DNA of 64,000 nucleotides from Spirochaeta sp. (GTDB lineage Bacteria; Spirochaetota; Spirochaetia; DSM-27196; Alkalispirochaetaceae): NCBI GenBank assembly GCA_007130865.1, contig SLRR01000131.1, forward strand, positions 1 to 64,000. Direction: 5' to 3'. Below, in pieces: positions 19,641 through 29,413 of this stretch. Within the stretch, counting starts at the first letter, position 1; each line of letters begins with the position of its first letter. The notes below the pieces were generated by a model. It saw only the letters and a list, made by a program, of their open reading frames with translations. It did not search any database and had not been told where the DNA came from. The position numbers and the translations under genes are program-made.

Positions 19641-21090
19641 ACGCGCGAATCATCTCGTCGATCTCCTCCGCCTGGGCCTGCACGTTGCGCCAGTAATCGC
19701 GGTCGTACCACTGCCGGTTAAGCTCCTCGGAGTCTTTTCCCTGCTGTTCCACCCAGGTGTAGTACTTGAGATTATGTATGCGCTTGCGCTCACGGTAGGT
19801 CGTCTCGATCAACGCGTCGGGACGCACTCCCTCGATGTGACGGTAGGCGATCCGCTCTGCGTCCGCTTGAGAGAGTTCGCCCTGCACTTCCCTCTCCTCG
19901 TCGAGCCGGGAGTGGTACAGGTCCATCGAGTCGGTAAGGACCGTGAGTATCACATCCTCCGGTCCGAGCTCGAGGTACCGCGCCATCTTGGCGGCGGCCA
20001 GAATGTTGCCGATCCCGGAGATTCCCGCCGCATCAAGCTGCTGTGCGAGTTTTGTGTCTACGCCGCGTTCTACAAGGTGACGGCGGCCGGCGGGCTCGTT
20101 GTAAAGCCGCAGAAGTTGCATCGTGTCCTCGTCGTCCACGGCGATCGCCATATCGGTATTCCGAACGTTGTGGACCCAGGGAATGTGCTTGTCGCCGATT
20201 CCCTCGATACGGTGCTCGCCGAATCCGTTCTCCAGAATCGTGGGGCATTGTAACGCCTCCACAGCGGCGACCTTCATCGTCGGAAAGATCTCCTTCAATC
20301 GATCCCCTGCGGCAAGCGTCCCGGAAGATCCGGTGGCCACCACGAAGCCCGCTACGTCCTGGCCCGACTTCAGCACCTCCCGTAGCGCCTCCAGCAACGC
20401 TTCCCCGGTAACGTGATAGTGCCAGAGGTAGTTTCCGAACTGGTCGAACTGGTTGAACACCACCACCTTGTCGCCGCGGTCCCGCACGAGGTCGTGGCAC
20501 GCGTCAAAGATCTCCTTCACATTACTCTCCGTGCCGGGAGTGGCGACGATCTCTCCGGCCACGGTCTTGAGCCACTCAAACCGCTCCCGGCTCATCCCCT
20601 CCGGCAGGATCGCCACGGACTCACAGTCCAGGAGTGCAGCGTTGTACGCGCCGCCCCGGCAGTAGTTACCGGTGGACGGCCAGACCGCTTTTTGCCGGGT
20701 CGCGTCAAAGTTACCGCTCACCAGCGCCGGTACGAGGCACCCGTAGGTGGCCCCCACTTTGTGCGCCCCCGTGGGAAACCATCGCCCCACAAGCGCGATT
20801 ATTCGCGCCGGTACGCCGGTCAGTTCCGGAGGCAACTCGAGGAAGTTCACCGGGCCAAATCCATCCCCGGCACGACCGCCTGGTGAAGCCGGGCGATTCT
20901 TCCAGGTGATCCGGAACAGGTTCAGCGGGTCCATGTCCCAAAGCCCCACGCGGGTAATTCTCTCGATCAGGTCCGGTTCGAGCCGTTCCGGGAACTTCTG
21001 CTGTTCCAGGGTGGGCAGAACTATTCCACGACGGCGACATACCTCAATATTACGTTTGCGCGCCGCGTCATGTACGGTGGTTTCAATCAT
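19615..21090 (-). CDS. PLP-dependent fold-type II enzyme (cysteine synthase/cystathionine beta-synthase-like)
   Basis: MIETTVHDAARKRNIEVCRRRGIVLPTLEQQKFPERL...; RWFPTGAHKVGATYGCLV (PLP Lys), WPSTGNYCRGGAYNAALL, VATGSSGTLAAGDRLKEIFP. Internal Met chosen. Confidence 0.8.
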   Translation of the reverse strand: MIETTVHDAARKRNIEVCRRRGIVLPTLEQQKFPERLEPDLIERITRVGLWDMDPLNLFRITWKNRPASPGGRAGDGFGPVNFLELPPELTGVPARIIALVGRWFPTGAHKVGATYGCLVPALVSGNFDATRQKAVWPSTGNYCRGGAYNAALLDCESVAILPEGMSRERFEWLKTVAGEIVATPGTESNVKEIFDACHDLVRDRGDKVVVFNQFDQFGNYLWHYHVTGEALLEALREVLKSGQDVAGFVVATGSSGTLAAGDRLKEIFPTMKVAAVEALQCPTILENGFGEHRIEGIGDKHIPWVHNVRNTDMAIAVDDEDTMQLLRLYNEPAGRRHLVERGVDTKLAQQLDAAGISGIGNILAAAKMARYLELGPEDVILTVLTDSMDLYHSRLDEEREVQGELSQADAERIAYRHIEGVRPDALIETTYRERKRIHNLKYYTWVEQQGKDSEELNRQWYDRDYWRNVQAQAEEIDEMIRAFNAEVAAT

Positions 21091-21152
21091 ACAGTGCTCC
21101 CGTTTACGTGATGGTGGTGATCCATCCACCGTACGCCATAAACGGGAATACA

Positions 21153-21374
21153 TCAAATGGAATCGCCGGGGATATCTCCCACGTCGGAGAGAATATTGTG
21201 CGGTCCGCAGGCGAAACGATGCAGATCCTCGTCGGAAATGGCAGGCTCGATCGGTGCGATTAGCGCTCCCGTTCCCGGGGTGATTCCCTGCTCCACCGGT
21301 CCGGTGAGGTCCGGGTTGGTACCGATCAATCGGGCACCACGTTCGACCACGGTACCGTCCCCATTACCAGACAA
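21153..21374 (-). pseudogene. Remnant of a HAD-IIA (NagD-like) phosphatase
   Basis: 73-codon ORF contains GARLIGTNPDLTGPVEQGITPGTGALIAPIEPA, matching the TNPD-x-PGTGAL-x-IE core of HAD-IIA phosphatases; flanking family motifs absent. Confidence 0.5.
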
Positions 21375-22131
21375 ACGTCTGGTCGTTGATCGAATCGAAC
21401 ATCCGATCCAGGTCTTCCCGGGAGGCGGAGACTACCGATAACGCACCAGGGTACTCGATCTCCGGCACATCCGCTTCCAGGCCCTTCATTACGGACTCCA
21501 CGTATTCCTCCACGTCTACTCCGCTGTCGGCGTAACCCGCTTTCTTTCTACCTTCAGCGTTCAATTCGGTTCTGACTCTTGGAGGCAGAACCTCGTACAC
21601 GGAGACTCCGGCTTGTCGCATCTGAAACCTGAGAGAGAGGGTGAAGTTATGGATGAACGCTTTTGTCGCGCAATACACCGGGACACGGGCCATAGGGGTG
21701 AACGCCAGGACCGACGAAATGTTGATGATCGCGGCGTTCTTCCGTGACTTGAGATGCGGCATCAACCTCGCCGTCAGATAGACCGGGGCTTCGATGTTCG
21801 TACCGATCTCACTCGGTCCGCTCTCGAGATCTTCCATGCCAAGGTTGAAATTGACATCACGCTGAATTCCCGCGTTGTTCACGAGGACATTCAGTTCGCT
21901 GAACTTGCCAGTCACCCAGGAGACGAGTTCCTGACGGTCATCTTCGCTGGAAACGTCACAAACTACCGTGTGAATCCCGGGGTGGCGCCGGCGGATCTCT
22001 TCCAGCATCTCCTCTCTTCGACCGCAAATTATTACGGTATTATTTCGTTCCAGGAGGCTCTTCGCAAGCGCATAACCAATTCCTGATGTTCCACCGGTTA
22101 TCAAAACGGTATTATTGTTCAACTGCATCAT
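21364..22131 (-). CDS. Short-chain dehydrogenase/reductase
   Basis: VLITGGTSGIGYALAKSL, LVNNAGIQRD, YCATKAFIHNFTLSLR; overlaps DUF89 stop by 4 nt; SD AAAGGAG. Confidence 0.93.
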   Translation of the reverse strand: MMQLNNNTVLITGGTSGIGYALAKSLLERNNTVIICGRREEMLEEIRRRHPGIHTVVCDVSSEDDRQELVSWVTGKFSELNVLVNNAGIQRDVNFNLGMEDLESGPSEIGTNIEAPVYLTARLMPHLKSRKNAAIINISSVLAFTPMARVPVYCATKAFIHNFTLSLRFQMRQAGVSVYEVLPPRVRTELNAEGRKKAGYADSGVDVEEYVESVMKGLEADVPEIEYPGALSVVSASREDLDRMFDSINDQTFVW

Positions 22132-23429
22132 TTGACTCCTTTAACGAGTTGTATTACGCCGCGCTTTCCGGCGGTGCGCCAGCCCGGCTCCGTGCGGTCC
22201 AGGGTATTCACAACCGTGTTGTCGCACCCCACGAGGCAGTCGCTTTTCATCGTTCGCAACAGCACGATCGGAAAAGGATACCGGCATCCCAGGGCGTGTT
22301 CCGCATCCGTCGCCGCCGACCAGATCGTATCCCGGAATACCCGACGGTAGTTGAAGTCACCCTTGACCACGAGGATCGCCGCATCGGCCAGGAGTCTCGT
22401 TATACGCTCCGGTGCACCCGGAAGGTAACGCGTACCACACCAGTACTGATCGGGAGCGACCGAGAGTTGTCCGCGTTCAAACGCTGTTCGGAGTACGATC
22501 GCGCCGCGACGGACCTCCGCATCACCGTGTAATTCAGCGATGCGCAGGAACTCCCGGATATCCTCCACGGTCGTATCGCTTACATAGGTGGGATACATCT
22601 TCGGGTGCAGGACAACGGCCTTCCCGGTGATCGCGATCACCGTAAGCGCAAGCACCAGGTCCCCGGCAAGCTCCGCTCCGGAATTATCCATAACGATGTG
22701 TGCCGGCCCGGATCGTGTAACAAGGTGCTCCGCCGCTCGCGCGCCGTGATCGAGCAGGAGCAGTTCCCGATCACCCTCGGAGTGATCCAGCGTCTCGCCG
22801 GCGGTAAAGGAGATATCCGCTTTGTTCCCCCACATCGCGAGGTGCAACGCTTCCTCCAGGATGAGCACATCCTCCGGGGGCACACCGGCGGTGGAGGCAC
22901 GCCGGCCGGGAAGCTCACCGGTCTGCTCGGCGCGTTGCTCTTCGTCGCGCTCATCGGTCTGCTCGGCGGCCCGCTCGGCGCGATCGAGAATGCTCTCCGC
23001 CGGTCCGCCGGACCCGAAAAATCTCGTGAAGGGAAGGAAGGGAGCTCCCGATTCGAGCTCCGCGCGTTTCATCGGCCCGTACGGATCGATCCGCGTCTCG
23101 AAGTAGCGACACGCCTGCAGGACCAGGCGGAACCCGTAGGTCTCCCCAAAGAACCAGTCCGTATCGTGCCAGGTATCTCCGGCGTATGGTCCGTATTCGG
23201 CCTGCCACTGCTCGTAGTCCCACGCCGGCAGTGCCGGTGCGGGAATCGGCCGATCGCGGGTAATTGCGTCGGCGAGATCCTCAAGGTCACCGCGGATCGT
23301 ACGGGAGTATTCCGGATGGGCGTTGATCACATTCCGTATATTTGCGGGAAGGCGGTCGGTCATCGTGGCGTGGGCAAACGCGTTGTCCGGTGTCGTCCGG
23401 ATCGGTGCCGGTGCGGGGAAGTACGTCAT
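22128..23429 (-). CDS. DUF89 / ARMT1-like metal-dependent (damage-control) phosphatase
   Basis: HIVMDNSGAELAGDLVLALTVIAITGKAVVLHPKMYPTYVSDTTVEDI; LVVKGDFNYRRVFRDTIW. Confidence 0.82.
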   Translation of the reverse strand: MTYFPAPAPIRTTPDNAFAHATMTDRLPANIRNVINAHPEYSRTIRGDLEDLADAITRDRPIPAPALPAWDYEQWQAEYGPYAGDTWHDTDWFFGETYGFRLVLQACRYFETRIDPYGPMKRAELESGAPFLPFTRFFGSGGPAESILDRAERAAEQTDERDEEQRAEQTGELPGRRASTAGVPPEDVLILEEALHLAMWGNKADISFTAGETLDHSEGDRELLLLDHGARAAEHLVTRSGPAHIVMDNSGAELAGDLVLALTVIAITGKAVVLHPKMYPTYVSDTTVEDIREFLRIAELHGDAEVRRGAIVLRTAFERGQLSVAPDQYWCGTRYLPGAPERITRLLADAAILVVKGDFNYRRVFRDTIWSAATDAEHALGCRYPFPIVLLRTMKSDCLVGCDNTVVNTLDRTEPGWRTAGKRGVIQLVKGVK

Positions 23430-23480
23430 TGAATGGTTATACCATCCCCGGACCGGTGTTCACTACCCTGTTGACGCGGT

Positions 23481-23553
23481 GGGACGGGACGCGACCGCTT
23501 GAGACGGGACGCGACCGCTTGAGACGGGACGCGACTGCACGAGACGGGACGCC
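23481..23553. repeat. Tandem direct repeat, 20-bp period, ~3.7 copies
   Basis: GGGACGGGACGCGACCGCTT / GAGACGGGACGCGACCGCTT / GAGACGGGACGCGACTGCAC / GAGACGGGACGCC between divergent DUF89 and ygeW genes. Confidence 0.95.
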
Positions 23554-23617
23554 TTGGAAAATTTCTGGATTACTCCCGGTCGGTCCGGTGGTACAATCCT
23601 AGCAAAGGAGCATCACT

Positions 23618-24841
23618 ATGAACGCTAACGCAACAGGACGACCCGACGACAATCGTCTACAGGAGTCCGTCGAGAATTTCGACGCGGCAGCTGCAAAGGA
23701 GCTGTCCGGAAAGGACTTCCTGCTCACCTGGGAGAAGAGCGACCCCGCTCTCAGAACGGTTCTGCAGGCTGCCTCAATCCTGCGCGATATGCGCGCCGCC
23801 GGGATCGGTACGGAAGCGTTCTCAAATGGGCTGGCGGTCTCGCTCTTCCGGGACAACTCCACCCGGACGCGTTTCAGCTTCTCCAGCGCCGCCAACCTAC
23901 TGGGGTTGGCGGTTCAGGATCTGGACGAGACGCGATCACAGATCGCCCACGGTGAGACGGTACGGGAAACCGCCACGATGATTTCCTTCCTCGCGGAGGT
24001 GGTGGGGATCCGGGACGATATTTTTCTCGGTGCCGGTCACGAGTACATGGTGGAGGTTGGTCACGCTCTGGACGAAGGGTTTCGTGAGGGAGCTCTCCCG
24101 CAGCGTACTACCGTGGTAAACCTGCAGTGCGACCGGGACCATCCTACGCAGAGCATGGCGGACCTGGCGCACCTGATCGAATACTTCGGCGGGGTGGAGA
24201 ACCTCAAAGGAAAGAAACTCGCCATGACCTGGGCGTACTCCCCGTCCTACGGCAAGCCTCTCTCGGTACCGCAGGGGATCATCACCCTGCTCACGCGGTT
24301 CGGCATGGACGTGAGCCTTGCCCACCCCAAAGGGTACAACCTCATTCCGGATATCGAGACCCTTGCGGCGGAGCACGCCTCCGAGTCGGGGGGCTCCTTT
24401 GTCTGTACCGACAGTATGGCCGGAGCGTTTGAGAACGCCGACATCGTATACCCCAAGAGCTGGGCCCCCTTCTCGGTGATGCAACGCCGGACGGAACTGT
24501 TGCGGGAGAAGAACACCGCCGCCCTGGCTGATCTGGAACAGGAATGCCTGGAAAACAACCGGGCGTTTACCGATTGGGAGTGCACGGAAGATCTCATGAA
24601 GACCACGCGTAACGGCTCCGCACTCTATATGCACTGCCTGCCGGCGGATATCACCGGTGTCAGCTGCGAACGAGGAGAGGTGGCGCAGTCCGTGTTTGAA
24701 CGCTACCGCCTGGACACCTACCGTGAAGCGGGGTGGAAACCGTACGTGATCGCCGCGATGATCCTGCTCTCGCGCACGCCGGACCCGCAGAAAACGCTCA
24801 AGACGTTGATCGTGCAGAACAAACGGCGCGTGGCGGGGTAA
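23618..24841 (+). CDS. ygeW: YgeW-family (knotted) carbamoyltransferase
   Basis: SLFRDNSTRTRFSFSSAANLLGLAVQDLDETRSQIAHGETVRETATMISF; DRDHPTQSMADLAHLIEYFGGVENLKGKKLAMTWAYSPSYGKPLSVPQG; SD AAAGGAG. Confidence 0.92.
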   Translation: MNANATGRPDDNRLQESVENFDAAAAKELSGKDFLLTWEKSDPALRTVLQAASILRDMRAAGIGTEAFSNGLAVSLFRDNSTRTRFSFSSAANLLGLAVQDLDETRSQIAHGETVRETATMISFLAEVVGIRDDIFLGAGHEYMVEVGHALDEGFREGALPQRTTVVNLQCDRDHPTQSMADLAHLIEYFGGVENLKGKKLAMTWAYSPSYGKPLSVPQGIITLLTRFGMDVSLAHPKGYNLIPDIETLAAEHASESGGSFVCTDSMAGAFENADIVYPKSWAPFSVMQRRTELLREKNTAALADLEQECLENNRAFTDWECTEDLMKTTRNGSALYMHCLPADITGVSCERGEVAQSVFERYRLDTYREAGWKPYVIAAMILLSRTPDPQKTLKTLIVQNKRRVAG

Positions 24842-24844
24842 ACG

Positions 24845-27800
24845 ATGTCGGATACGATGAGAACTCTACCGATCGGCAATCTGCTGGAACGAATGATCAC
24901 GGAGTACCGTCGGGAACGCTCGGTATTCGGGCTGCACGAATACACGTGGTACCGGAAACCCGACGACCGCACCGTGGACATCCTGGGTGAATCGGCGGGG
25001 ACGGCGCTCGGCCCCGCGGCGGGGCCGCACACGCAACTCGCGCAGAACATCGTCGCCGCCTACCTCACCGGCAGCCGCTGCATCGAGCTCAAAACGGTTC
25101 AGATCCTGGACGAGCTGGAGATCGAGAAACCCTGCATCGCAGCGCCGGACGAGGGTTACAACACCGAGTGGTCCACGGAACTCTCCCTGCAGTCCGCCTG
25201 GGAGGAATACGCCAAGGCGTGGATACTGCTGCACCTGGTGGAAGAACTCTGGGACCTGCGCGGGCCCGTTCCTGCGGCCTCGGGAAAACCTGCGGCCCTG
25301 CAAAAAACGGCACCGCGTACGTTCCTTTTCACGATGAGCGTCGGCTACAACCTGGAAGGCATCAGAAACCCGCGCATGCAGCAGTACATCGACCGCATGA
25401 TCGACTCCTCCGGGGAAGAGCTCTTCCACGACTGGATCGCCGAAGCGGAAGGAACCCTAGGATCCCTTCTAACCGGCACGGATCTGGAGCACAGGATTCC
25501 CGCCGTCGCAACCGCGTTACCGTCGATCTCGGGCAGGATGTGCCAAACCGTTACGCTTTCCACGATGCACGGGTGCCCTCCGGAGGAGATCGAAGCGATC
25601 TGCCGTCACCTGCTGGTCGATAAGAAACTCCACACCTACGTGAAGCTCAACCCCACTCTCCCGGGATACGAGTCGGTCGGTTCTATCCTGGATCAGCTCG
25701 GGTACGGGTACGTGGAGCTGGACCGGGATGGTTTTGCCCAGGATCTCTCCTGGGATCGAGCCGTCCCAATTCTGCACAACCTCCGCCGTACCGCCGGTGA
25801 CGCAGGACGACAGTTTGGGGTAAAGCTCACCAACACGCTGGCGGTAGTCAACCGAGCCTCTCAAGAGCTTCCCGGCGGACTCGCGCTGCCGGGAGAACAG
25901 AAATACCTCTCCGGGCGCGCCCTTTTCCCATTGGCGATCACCGTGGCGGCGCGGGTCGCCCGGGAGTTTCACGGAACGATCCCGATATCGTTCTCCGGCG
26001 GGATCACGGCCCACAACGTGGCGGAGGTATTCCGCACGGGGATCCGGCCGATCACGGCGTGCACGGTTTTTCTCAAACCCGGCGGTTATACGCGCCAGGT
26101 ACAGCTTGCGCAGGCGATCGACGGCGTGGCCTGCTGGGATCCACCGGACACGGAACCTCCGGTGATCGACGTGGCAGCGCTCACGGCGCTGGCGGCGCAG
26201 ACGCTCCGGGACGCGACGCTGCGCAAGCAGTTCCGCGGCACCCGGGAAATTACCGTCCCGGGTCCACTCCCACGGCACGACTGTTACCGGGCACCCTGCG
26301 TGGAGGCATGCCCGATCGGACAGCACGTTCCGGAGTATATCCGCCTTGTCGGAGAGGGGCGGTACGGTGAAGCCCTGGAACTGATCTACGAGCAGAACGC
26401 GCTGCCGGGAATAACCGGGTATATCTGCGACCACGCGTGCCAGCACAACTGCACCCGCCTCGATTACGAAGGGTGTCTGAACATACGCGAACTCAAGAAG
26501 ATCGCGTTTCTGAACGGAAAAGACCGGGAGACCCGTACAGGACCGTCGGCGACCGCCGGACTCCATACCGCCGGGCTCCAAACCAGCGCGGCCGATCGCG
26601 CCGATTCCACGGATCACCCCCGATGCGCCGTGATCGGCGCGGGACCGGCGGGCCTGTCCACGGCGTACTTCCTCGCCCGCAGGGGTGTTCCGGTGACCGT
26701 TTTCGAGCGGGAGGCGAGCGCCGGTGGCGTCGTACGCCACGGGATACCGCCGTTCCGTCTGCCCCAGGAAGCGATCGAGGAGGACGTGCGTCGTATCCGG
26801 GAACTGGGTGTGGAGTTCCGGTTCGGCGCAAACCCCGAGATTACGCCGGACGAGCTCCGGCGCGAGGGCTTCGGCCCGGTGGTTCTCGCAGTGGGGGCGG
26901 AGATCGACAACGCGCTACCCCTGGAGGGTGACAAATCACGGGTGATCCCTTCGCTCGAGTTTCTCTGGGCGTGCCGGAGTGAACCGCACCTCGCCCAGGC
27001 GTCGTCCGTGCTCGGACGGGAGATCGGGAGCCGCATCGTCGTTGTAGGCGGCGGGAACACCGCGATGGACGCCGCCCGGACCGCGATCAGGCTCGATGGA
27101 GTTACACAGGTAACCGTCCTCTACCGCCGTACGGAACATGAGATGCCCGCCGACCGGGAAGAATACGATAACGCCCGTACCGACGGGGTACAGTTCCGGT
27201 TTCTGCGCAACCCGGAACAGATCGGCACCGGCGGAGAGCTAACGGTGCGCGTGATGGAGCTGGGCGACCGCGACGCGTCCGGTCGGCGCCGGCCCGTTTC
27301 GACGGAGCGGACCGAGTCGATGCAGGCGGACACGGTGATCGCCGCGATCGGGGAGAGGGTGGACTCCAAGGTGCTGGACCGCTTCGGGGTCCGGTCCGGT
27401 CGGGAAACACCGGAGACGGCGGAAGCGCCCGAGACCACCGTGCCCGACGTATACCTGGTGGGGGACGCCCGTACCGGTCCTTCCACGGTGGTTCGATGCG
27501 TTGCCGCGGGACGCCGTGCCGCGGAAATGATCATCGGCAACCACCACGACCGCGCCGTCCCGGCGGCCACGACGACCACGACGTACTCTCCGGAACGGGC
27601 TCGGCAGATCCTCGAGCGGAAAGCGTGCATCCGGACGAAGCCGGACACCGAGAGGTGGTCCGACGCGGAAACGTTCTCCCGCCGGGAATACGACCGGTGC
27701 CTGGAGTGCGGCGACCTCTGTAACCGGTGCGTGGAGGTATGCCCCAACCGGGCCAACATCACGGTTACCACCACCGGTGATCCGCGTTTTCAGGATCCGT

Positions 27801-28162
27801 TTCAGATCGTCCATCTGGATGCGCTCTGCAACGAGTGCGGTAACTGCGCGCAGTTCTGTCCCTGGGAGAAGGGCGTCCCCTACCGGGACAAGCCCACCGT
27901 GTTCAATACGAGCTCGGACTTTGAGAACAGTACCAACGACGGCTGGCTACTCATGGGCGATCTTTCGGGCGACCGTTCCAGAGACCCGGACTTCCTGTAT
28001 CGTTTTGACGGCGAAGCGCGCGAGATTTCCCGGGCGGACCTGCGACGGTTTGGTACCGCATCGAGTGCATCCGCGGGATCGGCGGAGTCACGGTTCCTGT
28101 CGCTCCTGGACAGGCTGGTTTCCGACCGGCCGGACCTGTTCCGGCGATTGGACCGGCCATGA
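24845..28162 (+). CDS. ygfK: YgfK-family putative selenate reductase/oxidoreductase subunit (FAD, Fe-S)
   Basis: 1105 aa; HDCYRAPCVEACPIGQHVPEYIRLV, GAGPAGLSTAYFLARRGVPVTVFEREASAGGVVRHGIPPFRLP, C-terminal ferredoxin CNECGNCAQFCPW; adjacent to ygeW. Confidence 0.92.
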   Translation: MSDTMRTLPIGNLLERMITEYRRERSVFGLHEYTWYRKPDDRTVDILGESAGTALGPAAGPHTQLAQNIVAAYLTGSRCIELKTVQILDELEIEKPCIAAPDEGYNTEWSTELSLQSAWEEYAKAWILLHLVEELWDLRGPVPAASGKPAALQKTAPRTFLFTMSVGYNLEGIRNPRMQQYIDRMIDSSGEELFHDWIAEAEGTLGSLLTGTDLEHRIPAVATALPSISGRMCQTVTLSTMHGCPPEEIEAICRHLLVDKKLHTYVKLNPTLPGYESVGSILDQLGYGYVELDRDGFAQDLSWDRAVPILHNLRRTAGDAGRQFGVKLTNTLAVVNRASQELPGGLALPGEQKYLSGRALFPLAITVAARVAREFHGTIPISFSGGITAHNVAEVFRTGIRPITACTVFLKPGGYTRQVQLAQAIDGVACWDPPDTEPPVIDVAALTALAAQTLRDATLRKQFRGTREITVPGPLPRHDCYRAPCVEACPIGQHVPEYIRLVGEGRYGEALELIYEQNALPGITGYICDHACQHNCTRLDYEGCLNIRELKKIAFLNGKDRETRTGPSATAGLHTAGLQTSAADRADSTDHPRCAVIGAGPAGLSTAYFLARRGVPVTVFEREASAGGVVRHGIPPFRLPQEAIEEDVRRIRELGVEFRFGANPEITPDELRREGFGPVVLAVGAEIDNALPLEGDKSRVIPSLEFLWACRSEPHLAQASSVLGREIGSRIVVVGGGNTAMDAARTAIRLDGVTQVTVLYRRTEHEMPADREEYDNARTDGVQFRFLRNPEQIGTGGELTVRVMELGDRDASGRRRPVSTERTESMQADTVIAAIGERVDSKVLDRFGVRSGRETPETAEAPETTVPDVYLVGDARTGPSTVVRCVAAGRRAAEMIIGNHHDRAVPAATTTTTYSPERARQILERKACIRTKPDTERWSDAETFSRREYDRCLECGDLCNRCVEVCPNRANITVTTTGDPRFQDPFQIVHLDALCNECGNCAQFCPWEKGVPYRDKPTVFNTSSDFENSTNDGWLLMGDLSGDRSRDPDFLYRFDGEAREISRADLRRFGTASSASAGSAESRFLSLLDRLVSDRPDLFRRLDRP

Positions 28163-29379
28163 CTGCGACCATGACTACCCGGAACGGCCCGTTCGCATTT
28201 CATTACCGGTGCAACGAGTGCGGCCGGGAGTACACGATCACGCCTGAACGGATGCGATGCGACCACTGTGCGGGTCGGCAGGAGGAGAAGCGGCCCTTGC
28301 GAGGCCTTCTGGAGGTGGTGATCTCCGTCACGACCCTCCTCCCTCCGGAATGGCAACCGCTGGACCTGCTCCCGGTAGAACGGGAGTGGTTTCCCCCGAT
28401 CCCCGTGGGGAACACCCCGCTCTGGGAACCCCGACGATTACGGGAACACCTGGGATTACCGTCACTCTTTCTGAAGGATGACGGTCTCAACCCCACGGGA
28501 TCCCTGAAAGACCGTGCCAGCTGGCTCGTAGCGGCGTTCGCCCGCAAACACGGAATCCGCCGCGTCGTGGTGGCTTCCACAGGGAACGCCGGGAGCTCCA
28601 TGGCGGGTATCGGCGCCGCGGCGGGTCTCGAGGTTCGACTGTACCTGCCCGCCTCCGCTCCACCGGCAAAACGCGTCCAGTCCCGGCAGTACGGAGCGGA
28701 CCTGCAGGAGGTGGACGGCACCTACGACGAGGCGTTTGAGCTGTCTCTCAAGTACCTGGACGAACACGGAGGGCTCTCCCGCAACACCGGCTTTAATCCG
28801 CTTACGATCGAAGGTAAAAAGACTGTGGCTCTGGAGATCTTCCGGCAGCTCGGCCGCACCCCGGATCACGTGTTTGTCTCTACCGGGGACGGCGTGATTA
28901 TCAGCGGCGTGTTCCGCGGATTCGAGGACCTGGTCTCGCTGGGTTTGGCACCGCGTGTCCCGGAGGTGATCTGCGTACAGGCCGAGGGCAGCAACGCGAT
29001 CGCCCGCGCGCTCGCACAAGGCTCATTCGGACCACCGGTCCGGTCGGACACGATCGCGGACTCGATCAGCGTGGACGTCCCTGCCGGTGGTGAGTTCGCG
29101 CTGCGACGGCTGCAGCGCCACCGGGGCAAAACGGTCACAGTAAGCGACCGGGAGATCCTGGAGGCGCAACGTCTGCTCGCCTCCGGAAGCGGCTGTTTTG
29201 TGGAACCCGCCGCGGCAACCGCGTTCGCCGGGTTACGTCGGTACCGGGAGAAAATTTCCCCGGACCGTTGCGTGGTGGTACTGCTCACCGGCAACGGCCT
29301 CAAGGATATCGCCGCTGCCACCCGGGGAATCGAGGAAAACGTAAAAACTTTACAACAGCCCGGGAGCGAGCTATCCTGA
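28159..29379 (+). CDS. Threonine synthase-like PLP-dependent enzyme with N-terminal zinc ribbon
   Basis: YRCNECGREYTITPERMRCDHCAG; LFLKDDGLNPTGSLKDRASWLV; VVASTGNAGSSMAGIGAAAGL. Confidence 0.85.
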   Translation: MTATMTTRNGPFAFHYRCNECGREYTITPERMRCDHCAGRQEEKRPLRGLLEVVISVTTLLPPEWQPLDLLPVEREWFPPIPVGNTPLWEPRRLREHLGLPSLFLKDDGLNPTGSLKDRASWLVAAFARKHGIRRVVVASTGNAGSSMAGIGAAAGLEVRLYLPASAPPAKRVQSRQYGADLQEVDGTYDEAFELSLKYLDEHGGLSRNTGFNPLTIEGKKTVALEIFRQLGRTPDHVFVSTGDGVIISGVFRGFEDLVSLGLAPRVPEVICVQAEGSNAIARALAQGSFGPPVRSDTIADSISVDVPAGGEFALRRLQRHRGKTVTVSDREILEAQRLLASGSGCFVEPAAATAFAGLRRYREKISPDRCVVVLLTGNGLKDIAAATRGIEENVKTLQQPGSELS

Positions 29380-29413
29380 AAAAAGCAACGTCTAAAGTCA
29401 AAACCGGCCACTC

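Noticed and set aside
23481-23553. CRISPR or coding repeat
   Set aside because: 20-bp units are contiguous without spacers and lie in a non-coding divergent gap.
25517-26740. 407-aa minus-strand ORF
   Set aside because: Antisense shadow of ygfK; Arg-rich composition.
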